6,110 bases of DNA. Source: Nitrososphaerota archaeon. Lineage in GTDB: Archaea > Thermoproteota > Nitrososphaeria > Nitrososphaerales > Nitrososphaeraceae. Shown here in pieces: positions 1-4,672 of this stretch. Within the stretch, counting starts at the first letter, position 1; each line of letters opens with the position of its first letter. A program made the position numbers and the translations under genes. The notes below the pieces were generated by a model. The model was not told the DNA's origin, did not search any database, and worked only from the letters and a program-made list of their open reading frames with translations. The stretch spans positions 1 through 6,110 of the forward strand of contig VBPR01000047.1 of assembly GCA_005877345.1 (NCBI GenBank), read 5' to 3'.

Positions 1-46
1 ATCATGTTTATGCATGCAGAAGATTCTGTTATAAATAAAATTTCCT

Positions 47-51
47 AAAAA
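47..51 (-). terminator. Possible U-tract terminator downstream of tatA
   Basis: On the minus strand TTATTTTTAGG lies about 45 nt past the tatA stop, with a second T-rich stretch (AAATTTTATTT) further on. Either could end the Tat transcript. Nothing else is visible in positions 1-97. Confidence 0.25.
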
Positions 52-97
52 TAATCTGAAATTTACTATTAATGATTATTCAATATTCCTTTAGTGA

Positions 98-418
98 TTA
101 CCCACTCTTTTCCTTATTAATAGCTCCTTCAATGGCTTTCTTAAGTTCATCATCATTTTTATTTGTGTAGTCTATTCCCAACGATTCCGCTAATTCTTCA
201 AGTTTCTCACGTCCCATCTTATCTTTACCCCTAATTTGCTCCAATTCTTTTTTAGCTTCAATTCTTGCCTTTTCATATTCTGCTGTTGCTTTTCCAAATG
301 ATCTGGCTAATTCAGGAATTTTCTTGACACCAAAAAATATCACCACAATAATAACTATGATGAAAATCCATTCATATCCAAATGGTACTTGCAAGATTGC
401 ATTATGAATACCATTCAT
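98..418 (-). CDS. tatA: Sec-independent protein translocase subunit TatA
   Basis: TatA is the pore- or patch-forming subunit of the twin-arginine system, which moves folded proteins across the cytoplasmic membrane after TatC recognises the signal peptide. The 106-aa product has one N-terminal membrane helix (about residues 16-31, ending FFGVKKIPELARSFGKA). The FG hinge and the following amphipathic helix are the family signature. A charged region rich in E and K (residues 42-75) follows, and then a small C-terminal segment around LAESLGIDYTNKNDDELKKA, which I believe is typical of thaumarchaeal TatA but have not checked. The length is normal. The ATG at 418-416 is the natural start: it lies 30-36 bp from a TTTAAA box and leaves a short N-terminus before the helix. 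The gene lies 58 bp downstream of the TatC-like mini-gene on the same strand. No poly-U stop separates them, so read-through is possible in addition to its own promoter. Identification as TatA (versus TatB/E, which archaea generally lack) is confident. Confidence 0.93.
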   Translation of the reverse strand: MNGIHNAILQVPFGYEWIFIIVIIVVIFFGVKKIPELARSFGKATAEYEKARIEAKKELEQIRGKDKMGREKLEELAESLGIDYTNKNDDELKKAIEGAINKEKSG

Positions 419-446
419 AACTACAAGATAGATAGAGATGGTTGAG

Positions 447-454
447 ATTTAAAT
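447..454 (-). promoter_or_regulatory. TATA box of tatA
   Basis: On the minus strand the stretch reads ATTTAAAT, centred about 32 bp upstream of the tatA ATG at 418. With the usual archaeal spacing of about 25 bp from TATA box to transcription start, the transcript would begin within roughly 10 nt of the ATG, so tatA would be nearly leaderless. No Shine-Dalgarno-like GGAG/GGTG lies before the ATG, which fits. This suggests tatA can be expressed independently of the TatC-like gene upstream. Confidence 0.45.
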
Positions 455-476
455 GTTAATGGTATTTTTGTAATTT

Positions 477-698
477 TTATCGTAATATGCCACTCATTTC
501 ATTTCGTCTAATTGTTCTTATGCCGACAGCATAGAGGACAATCATAGGTAGTGCTACAAACCACTTTGTGACCCCGCTTCCATCTGGTGTTATTACTGCA
601 CCAAAAATAGTTATTATTATAATGCAAATTATTACGTGAATTAACCTTATTCTCAGTTCATCAACATGTTCAGCTATTGACATCGCAGATGAAGACAT
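477..698 (-). CDS. TatC-like mini-protein lacking the central part of TatC
   Basis: The 73-aa product joins the two ends of TatC. Residues 8-24 (SIAEHVDELRIRLIHVI) match the TatC cytoplasmic N-terminus and start of helix 1; this includes the E-L-R-x-R-L motif, equivalent to the E15/R17 region of E. coli TatC. Residues 33-60 (GAVITPDGSG, then WFVALPMIVLYAVGI) match the end of helix 5, the TPxD loop and helix 6. Between them about 170 residues of a normal TatC (roughly 250 aa) are missing, including helices 2-4 and the first cytoplasmic loop that carries the signal-peptide-binding glutamate (E103 in E. coli). The result would be a two-helix protein with a basic tail (RTIRR). The reading frame is intact across the junction, there is an ATG start (or Met6), and a TATA-like element lies upstream. 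It sits directly ahead of tatA, the place expected of tatC. It could be a decayed paralogue, a product of in-frame deletion, or a working small TatC-derived protein. A full tatC must exist elsewhere if the organism exports by Tat. Confidence 0.72.
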   Translation of the reverse strand: MSSSAMSIAEHVDELRIRLIHVIICIIIITIFGAVITPDGSGVTKWFVALPMIVLYAVGIRTIRRNEMSGILR

Positions 699-725
699 TA
701 CAATATTCGAAAATATGTAATCTCG

Positions 726-740
726 ATATAATAATTATAT
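726..740 (-). promoter_or_regulatory. Palindromic TATA element upstream of the TatC-like gene
   Basis: ATATAAT-A-ATTATAT is a perfect 15-bp A/T-only palindrome, centred 35 bp upstream of the ATG at 698. Read on the minus strand it is a plausible TATA box that would start transcription about 5-15 nt before the ATG. Being symmetric, it could also serve leftward and rightward transcription in this 160-bp divergent spacer. A/T palindromes arise easily by chance in such a sequence, so the call is moderate. Confidence 0.35.
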
Positions 741-794
741 TGAACTATCAATCCATATTCAAGAAAAGCAAACAAATGAATACTTGTTATAAAA

Positions 795-804
795 CTTTTT
801 AATA
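795..804 (+). promoter_or_regulatory. Candidate TATA box of the PH-like gene
   Basis: CTTTTTAATA, preceded by the A-rich AAAA that could act as BRE, lies about 60 bp upstream of the ATG at 859. It would give a leader of about 30 nt. A second A/T-rich stretch at 833-846 (AATAAATAAAA) is placed for a leaderless transcript instead. I cannot decide between them from sequence alone. Confidence 0.3.
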
Positions 805-858
805 GAAATTAAGATCATTTACATTTGTTAGTAGAATAAATAAAATGATTCAACTTTT

Positions 859-1248
859 ATGAATATAACCCCGTGCTATACATATGAGTTCTTGACACTT
901 AAGGAAATATTACTTCCTCAAGAGAACATAATGTTCAGAACAAAGACCAAACTAATATGTACACATAAAAAATACAACATCATAATTACGAACTTCAGAA
1001 TACTACTATATTCTGAAAGAGGACGTTTTTTTAAATCACCAGATGTGATTAGCGAAAGGCTTGAAAGCATCTATGGTATAGAATACAATGAAGAAGGTAT
1101 ATTATTCAAGAGTTCCAAAATTAGAATACAGGGTGGCATAAAGTTTGAAATAAGCGGACCGATCTCAGAAGTGAAGCCGGTTTTCAATTTCATTCAATCA
1201 ATCGTAAATAGACCCGAAAATCCATTAATTAGAAGGTTGGATGATTGA
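859..1248 (+). CDS. Stand-alone PH/GRAM-like domain protein
   Basis: The 129-aa protein has no membrane segment or signal peptide and appears to be one small beta-rich domain. It starts with a short lead-in ending LLPQE and then has strand-like blocks, including YNIIITNFRILLYSERG (about residues 38-54). That block has the pattern 'llvTnkRlily' seen in bacterial and archaeal PH-like domains of the YdbS/bPH and GRAM type. Further strands follow (LESIYGIEY, GILFKSSKIRIQG, IKFEISG), and the protein ends in a helix (VKPVFNFIQSIVN) as PH folds do. In the family such domains bind lipids or proteins at the membrane surface; the role of this one is unknown. The ATG at 859 is the first in frame and no strong Shine-Dalgarno precedes it. 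An 82-bp spacer separates it from the radical SAM gene on the same strand. The domain call rests on pattern only. Confidence 0.6.
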   Translation: MNITPCYTYEFLTLKEILLPQENIMFRTKTKLICTHKKYNIIITNFRILLYSERGRFFKSPDVISERLESIYGIEYNEEGILFKSSKIRIQGGIKFEISGPISEVKPVFNFIQSIVNRPENPLIRRLDD

Positions 1249-1255
1249 TAATACT

Positions 1256-1269
1256 TGATATTGATATCA
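1256..1269. repeat. 14-bp palindrome between the PH-like and radical SAM genes
   Basis: TGATAT-TG-ATATCA is a perfect inverted repeat (6-bp arms, 2-bp centre) beginning 8 bp after the PH-like stop codon. It is followed at once by the pyrimidine run GTCCCCTCTCCCTCGCC (1271-1287), which is strikingly GC-rich for this window. It could be an operator or the end of the upstream transcript. No T-run follows, so a terminator is less likely. Confidence 0.3.
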
Positions 1270-1330
1270 TGTCCCCTCTCCCTCGCCTGATGGTATCTCA
1301 ATCCTAATTAAGATTCTTAGTTTCATATTC

Positions 1331-2281
1331 TTGTTGTGGTATTCCGACAAGGCACCTACAATTGTAAGAAAATATTCTAAATCAATTCTTCGTTATTTCA
1401 AGGTTGGATCACACTTAGGATTAACAATAAACCCTTATCAAGGATGTCATCACAGGTGCGGATACTGTTATGCAACATACAAATGGTCGCCAGACTTTTA
1501 TGACAAGATCTATGGGAAAATCAACGCCCCAGAAATATTAGAATCAGAATTAAACAAGTTGAAAAATACTTCAATATTACCTGTAATGATATCATCTGCA
1601 ACAGATGCCTATCAGTATGCAGAAGCGAAATTTGGCATTACAAAAAGGTGTATTGAAGTATTACAACAATATCAAATTCCATTTTATGTATTCACCAAAT
1701 CATCCCTGATTGAACGGGATCTAGAACTTTTTCGCAATTATAATGATAATTGTTTTATAGTTTGGTCGATAACGACTATTGATGAAAAAATAAAACGTAT
1801 TATCGAACCGGGAACGCCACCGACAAGTAGAGTTTTTGATACTATAAGAAAATTTATAGATTCTGGGATTAGATGTTGTATTAACATAGATCCTATTGTT
1901 CCTTTTATTACTGATGGTGAGGAACATATAGGATCAATCGTTGATAATTGCCAACAATTAGGTTTGAGGTGTATATCTGGATCAGTCCTGCGACTAAGAC
2001 ATGATATATGGATAAGAATAAGGGAGATTCTTGAATTATTTGGAATTTCGTGGGCTATTAGAGAATATGAGAGAATTTATGGCTTTCAAGAACCTTTTCA
2101 CCATGAAAATAATTTGAGTGCAAATAGAACATACACTGATAAAGTAATCAACAATCTCAAAGACGAGATATCAAAAACGAATATTTCATTTGGTTTCAAT
2201 CAACTGATAGAACAAATTACTCAACTGAGACAGGCTTATGCAATTTCTTTAAAACAATGCAAGATCAGTGAATATGTGTAG
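1331..2281 (+). CDS. Radical SAM protein of the SplB-like (DNA repair photolyase) family
   Basis: This is a member of the radical SAM superfamily (COG1533, SplB/Rv2578c-like). These enzymes bind a 4Fe-4S cluster and cleave S-adenosylmethionine to a 5'-deoxyadenosyl radical. The 316-aa protein carries the cluster motif C-x3-C-x2-C at C39, C43 and C46, within NPYQGCHHRCGYCYA. The family blocks follow in order: SSATDAYQYAEAKFGIT (residues 88-104), FYVFTKSSLIERDLELF, SITTIDEKIKRIIEPGTPP, and INIDPIVPFITDGEEH. The last 100 residues are helical. True spore photolyase repairs spore thymine dimers, but most family members have unknown substrates, so a repair role should not be assumed. The frame is open upstream to 1265 but contains no ATG or GTG; TTG at 1331 (or the adjacent TTG at 1334) is the only reasonable start and gives a family-like N-terminus. 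An A/T-rich TAATTAA at 1305-1311, about 25 bp before the TTG, could be the TATA box of a leaderless mRNA. Confidence 0.88.
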   Translation: MLWYSDKAPTIVRKYSKSILRYFKVGSHLGLTINPYQGCHHRCGYCYATYKWSPDFYDKIYGKINAPEILESELNKLKNTSILPVMISSATDAYQYAEAKFGITKRCIEVLQQYQIPFYVFTKSSLIERDLELFRNYNDNCFIVWSITTIDEKIKRIIEPGTPPTSRVFDTIRKFIDSGIRCCINIDPIVPFITDGEEHIGSIVDNCQQLGLRCISGSVLRLRHDIWIRIREILELFGISWAIREYERIYGFQEPFHHENNLSANRTYTDKVINNLKDEISKTNISFGFNQLIEQITQLRQAYAISLKQCKISEYV

Positions 2282-2295
2282 GACACTTTCACTTT

Positions 2296-2320
2296 ACAAA
2301 TTTTAGCAATAAAAATTTGT
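2296..2320. terminator. Bidirectional hairpin between convergent genes
   Basis: ACAAATTTT (2296-2304) and AAAATTTGT (2312-2320) are perfect 9-bp inverted arms around a 7-nt loop. They lie in the 72-bp gap between the radical SAM stop and the end of the zinc-ribbon gene. Transcribed from either side the hairpin holds a U-run (U4 rightward, U5 leftward). This suits archaeal termination, which depends mainly on U-tracts. It probably ends both transcripts. Confidence 0.55.
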
Positions 2321-2353
2321 TTATCTGGTAAGAAAATTTAACGAGTTCTGCAC

Positions 2354-2662
2354 TTAACCTACCCTTTTCATCTTTGAGCCACATCTTGGGCATGAGGCTT
2401 CTCTATGTTTTGTTCCACAACTCATACAGTAATAGTTAACTGAATTTCCCGAAAATGGGGATGATAGAGAACCAAACATACCCCCTCCAGAGCCCATTTT
2501 CTTCATCATTCTATAACGCATATAGAAACTCAACACAAGAAACACGCCTATAATAACGACCCAGGACAGCGGAAATGGAACAAACATTGATATGGTTATG
2601 CTAATTCCTATTGAGATTACGATCCATAAGAGCTGTTGCGTAAGGAATTCTTTATTTTCCAT
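2354..2662 (-). CDS. Two-helix membrane protein with C-terminal zinc ribbon
   Basis: The 102-aa protein has two membrane helices (about residues 11-28 and 32-48) separated by a short PFPLSW turn. A basic stretch, MRYRMMKK (48-55), should be cytoplasmic. A flexible Gly/Ser-rich linker (57-74) leads to a zinc ribbon with C79-x2-C82 and C91-x2-C94 (YCMSCGTKH...SCPRCGSKMK). Both termini would therefore lie in the cytoplasm, with the ribbon on a tether. Small membrane-anchored zinc ribbons of this kind are common in archaea and usually unassigned; the ribbon could bind protein or nucleic acid. The ATG at 2662 is the clear start. TTTAA at about 20-24 bp upstream on the minus strand could drive a leaderless mRNA. 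The gene is separated from the next upstream gene on its strand by 339 bp, so it is probably its own unit. The function is not known to me. Confidence 0.8.
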   Translation of the reverse strand: MENKEFLTQQLLWIVISIGISITISMFVPFPLSWVVIIGVFLVLSFYMRYRMMKKMGSGGGMFGSLSSPFSGNSVNYYCMSCGTKHREASCPRCGSKMKRVG

Positions 2663-2744
2663 GTTTCAATATATTAATTGATTAAACTAGATTATTAAGG
2701 TTAACTATTTTGAAATTGGTTTATCAATTATATACCATAGTTTT

Positions 2745-2775
2745 ATGACAGTACTTTGTCATGTTGGTCATGTTG
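2745..2775. repeat. Palindrome overlapping a 9-bp tandem repeat
   Basis: ATGACA (2745-2750) and TGTCAT (2757-2762) form a perfect 6-bp inverted repeat around GTACTT. The right arm runs into two exact copies of GTCATGTTG (2758-2766 and 2767-2775). The cluster thus contains three closely spaced TGTCAT/GTCATG half-sites. It lies 83-113 bp upstream of the zinc-ribbon start, a position fit for a regulator binding site. Confidence 0.4.
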
Positions 2776-2879
2776 AACTTTCAATCGTTCTAAATATTCT
2801 TCTTTTTGCAGATATAATTCCTAAACAATCATTTCCTTCATTAAGCTAAATTTCCAATGTCTCTATCTAACAACAAAGT

Positions 2880-2895
2880 TTTCTAATCTTAGAAA
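2880..2895. repeat. 16-bp palindrome, operator-like
   Basis: TTTCTAA-TC-TTAGAAA is a perfect inverted repeat with 7-bp arms and a 2-bp centre. It lies 106 bp past the end of the AmoC-like gene and about 218 bp upstream of the zinc-ribbon ATG. The 2-bp centre is too tight for a good RNA hairpin, so a dimeric DNA-binding protein is the better reading if it is functional. Confidence 0.35.
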
Positions 2896-3001
2896 TCAGA
2901 GTGGAAATTATTGAAATGTTAAGAAATCGTCAATACGATGTACCAACCCTGACGTGTCAAAATATCAGATTGATCCAATGCAAATACTGAATTAAGATAT
3001 T

Positions 3002-4108
3002 TCATCTAACAACAACTCTGAACATATTTGTTAACTTTGGGTATCCGTATAGCTTTTTCCAGATTATTATGCCCATGTACGCTGAAACAAGCGATACAGG
3101 CATTAATATAGGCAGGATAAATTTCCACAAAAGTTGTTCAAATATGGTTACACTTTCAAACGTAATTAGATCTATTCCAAAGAAGGCTTTGAACATATTC
3201 ACTGACCATGGAAAATAGAATGTGATGAAAAAGAGCGAGATGGTAATTGAAAAAATAATACGTTTGTAGTCGTTATTTGAAAAAATACGAAATAATTTGT
3301 TATTATTTTTGGTATAAATAGAAACTAAATCTAAAGATAAAGGTATCACAATGTTTAAAAGATAAAGAGGAAGTAAACCCACAAAATAAATATTTGAAAT
3401 GATTGTGGCTAAGGATTGTAACGTGATTAAGGTTGCAGCTACAACTGTCATTCGAAAAGGAAATGATATGCTTTGTACAGAGTAAAAAAGTATAGCTGTA
3501 AATGCAGCAGGGAGAGTTAATCCCAATACCAACGCAACTGTCGGAGAAGGATTTAAATCAAAGTATTGACCATCGGAGAAAGGAAGTGTAAACATAAAGA
3601 CTAAGTTAATCAAAATCATCCAAAGAATTCCATAACAAATCATTTCAGATATTATCTTGAATCTATTATGGGTTTGATACAAGTGCGTTCCAATTAGTCC
3701 ACCAATTATCGAAAGCAGCATTCCGCTTATCAACATCAAATGTGGCGGACTCAAAAGACCATCAAATCCAAAATTTGTGTGCCACCAGTTATCAAATTGA
3801 CCAGAAAATACTTCTACCAGACATCCTAAGGCAATTAACTTCAATGGATTAGGAATTTTATGATAAGCGGAAAATGGTCTCATTATCGGAGTGGCATGTC
3901 TTATTGAAAATATTATTCCTGCAACTGTAGCAATTAAGGATAAGCCTACTCCAGAATATAACACTGAATGGGGTGGAGTAAAGAAAGATTCAACATTAAC
4001 AACGCCATGCCATATAATATCCCAGTTAGCAGCTCCAACCTGTAGTGCTACGCCTATCGATACAAGAAAATAAACCCAAAGTAAGTTAGAAGATAATTCT
4101 TCATTCAT
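3002..4108 (-). CDS. AmoC/PmoC-like polytopic membrane protein with duplicated D-x3-H-x12-H motif
   Basis: The 368-aa protein has about ten membrane helices (near 9-27, 48-68, 89-105, 123-143, 155-175, 190-211, 220-241, 243-265, 284-303 and 330-350). Two matching units lie at the outer ends of the first two helix pairs: D30-x2-W33-H34-x10-P45-P46-H47-x4-SG and D106-x2-W109-H110-x10-P121-P122-H123-x4-SG. Their offset is 76 residues. From known biology, PmoC of Methylococcus capsulatus (Bath) binds copper by D156/H160/H173 (CuC) and N227/H231/H245 (CuD). That is the same D-x3-H-x12-H spacing at the first site and a similar distance between sites. The FTP-x-H context is also shared with PmoC and archaeal AmoC. 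I infer membership of the C-subunit superfamily with copper or another metal bound. The last 220 residues have no AmoC counterpart. No AmoA/AmoB-like gene is present, so monooxygenase activity is not implied. ATG at 4108 is preferred to a TTG three codons upstream. The overall family call is moderate; the motif is certain. Confidence 0.68.
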   Translation of the reverse strand: MNEELSSNLLWVYFLVSIGVALQVGAANWDIIWHGVVNVESFFTPPHSVLYSGVGLSLIATVAGIIFSIRHATPIMRPFSAYHKIPNPLKLIALGCLVEVFSGQFDNWWHTNFGFDGLLSPPHLMLISGMLLSIIGGLIGTHLYQTHNRFKIISEMICYGILWMILINLVFMFTLPFSDGQYFDLNPSPTVALVLGLTLPAAFTAILFYSVQSISFPFRMTVVAATLITLQSLATIISNIYFVGLLPLYLLNIVIPLSLDLVSIYTKNNNKLFRIFSNNDYKRIIFSITISLFFITFYFPWSVNMFKAFFGIDLITFESVTIFEQLLWKFILPILMPVSLVSAYMGIIIWKKLYGYPKLTNMFRVVVR

Positions 4109-4198
4109 TAAGTTCAAAATATAGATTAAGCTTATTTTTCACAAATTTATTCTTATCAGAGCCAAACAATTCAATATTTCTACATTTAGACGACCATA

Positions 4199-4207
4199 AT
4201 TTTATAC
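4199..4207 (+). promoter_or_regulatory. TATA box of the 101-aa gene
   Basis: ATTTTATAC lies about 40-47 bp upstream of the ATG at 4246. Transcription would begin near 4228, leaving a leader of roughly 17 nt. Unlike most starts in the window, that leader includes a good Shine-Dalgarno-like GAAGGTGA (4231-4238), 7 nt before the ATG. This spacing is why ATG 4246 is preferred over the adjoining GTG at 4243. The promoter shares a 137-bp divergent spacer with the AmoC-like gene. Confidence 0.5.
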
Positions 4208-4245
4208 ACTCTAAACTACGGAATAAAATAGAAGGTGAATTTGTG

Positions 4246-4551
4246 ATGGATTTTTTTGAAATGGAAAGGGTACTGGAAGAATTGGCACGTTCGTTCGCCG
4301 CTCCAAGTGCAACAACGTGGTTTAAAGTAGCAAGCAATAAGACACCAACCCTTGACGAATACAGAACTAAGGTAGTTGAGTTTATGAACTTGTTTGAGTC
4401 TTCGCTATCATCAGGATATCAAAACAATCCAAATTCAAAGGATATTTTGAATTTTGTCAAGAATGGAGTTAGGAACCAAGCCACTATAGTTTTAGCAGGC
4501 AAAAGCAAAGATGTAGAAAAAAGATACAAGTATTATGTAGATTATGGATAA
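4246..4551 (+). CDS. Small helical protein of unknown function (101 aa)
   Basis: I do not recognise this protein. It is soluble, with no membrane segment, cysteine or obvious metal motif, and is predicted by eye to be mostly helical. Helices would lie around residues 2-19 (FFEMERVLEELARSFAA), 37-54 (LDEYRTKVVEFMNLFESS), 64-74 (DILNFVKNGVR) and 85-98 (KSKDVEKRYKYYVD). A P-S-A-T-T-W segment separates the first two. Acidic and basic residues are balanced, and the codon use is AT-rich like the neighbours. A TATA box and a Shine-Dalgarno-like GAAGGTGA 7 nt upstream of the ATG support a real gene with the start chosen here. It is transcribed away from the AmoC-like gene across a shared 137-bp promoter region, so joint regulation is possible but unproven. 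A minus-strand reading frame overlapping its 5' end (to 4337) looks like chance. Confidence 0.7.
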   Translation: MDFFEMERVLEELARSFAAPSATTWFKVASNKTPTLDEYRTKVVEFMNLFESSLSSGYQNNPNSKDILNFVKNGVRNQATIVLAGKSKDVEKRYKYYVDYG

Positions 4552-4592
4552 TTACTTTGGAACTAGCTCAGGGAAGCAATAGTGAATATGGG

Positions 4593-4633
4593 TTGATTCA
4601 AACTAACAAAGTTAAAAGTAACAATTGAATCAA
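4593..4633. repeat. Long inverted repeat with nested small hairpins
   Basis: TTGATTCAA (4593-4601) and TTGAATCAA (4625-4633) are exact 9-bp inverted arms around 23 nt. The loop itself contains TAAC-aaa-GTTA (4604-4614) and the alternative GTTA-aaag-TAAC (4611-4622), which exclude each other. It lies about 40 bp after the stop of the 101-aa gene and ends just before the 17-bp palindrome at 4639. It may terminate the upstream transcript or belong to the control region of the next gene. Confidence 0.35.
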
Positions 4634-4638
4634 ATTAC

Positions 4639-4655
4639 ACTAATGTCACATTAGT
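4639..4655. promoter_or_regulatory. Perfect 17-bp palindrome, candidate operator
   Basis: ACTAATGT-C-ACATTAGT has perfect 8-bp arms around a single base and sits 18-34 bp before the ATG at 4673. If that gene is transcribed leaderless or nearly so, as is common in these archaea, the palindrome covers the TATA/TFB position. A dimeric winged-helix or similar repressor bound there would block initiation. This is the best operator candidate in the window. Confidence 0.55.
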
Positions 4656-4672
4656 AAAATAATGGATTAATT

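Larger units (their letters stand above)
2663..3001. other. 339-bp intergenic stretch with operator-like repeats
   Basis: I see no convincing coding sequence or RNA gene on either strand. It holds the likely promoter of the zinc-ribbon gene (TTTAA near 2684, minus strand, with a second TATATAATTG near 2726-2735). It also has two palindromes (2745-2762 and 2880-2895), a 9-bp tandem repeat (2758-2775), and the 3' end of the transcript from the membrane-protein gene. The left and middle parts could be an extended control region for the zinc-ribbon gene. A decayed gene or small RNA cannot be ruled out. Confidence 0.5.

Noticed and set aside
1721..1927. Minus-strand reading frame of 68 codons
   Set aside because: Lies wholly inside the radical SAM gene, with a low-complexity N/R/I-rich product; a shadow.
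2865..3015. Two copies of ATCTAACAACAA (near 2865 and 3004) that might be a direct repeat flanking an insertion
   Set aside because: Only 12 bp of low complexity; one copy encodes the C-terminal Val-Val-Arg of the AmoC-like protein, and there is no transposase or terminal inverted repeat between them.
3891..4073. Plus-strand reading frame of 60 codons
   Set aside because: Antisense to the AmoC-like gene, over its conserved motif-coding part; a shadow.
3002..4108. Calling the membrane protein amoC itself
   Set aside because: Archaeal AmoC is about 190 residues and very conserved. This protein is 368 residues, differs outside the motif and lacks amoA/amoB neighbours, so only superfamily membership is claimed.
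4101..4337. Minus-strand reading frame of 78 codons between the AmoC-like and 101-aa genes
   Set aside because: Overlaps the better-supported 101-aa gene and its promoter, and has no recognisable domain or start signal.
4554..4612. tRNA-like stretch: ACTTTG/CAAAGT ends, TAGCTCAGGGA like a D-arm and GGTTGATTCAA like a T-arm
   Set aside because: Only 59 nt, with no anticodon arm, no intact GTTCRANYC T-loop and an unpaired D-arm. At most a decayed tRNA fragment, more likely chance.
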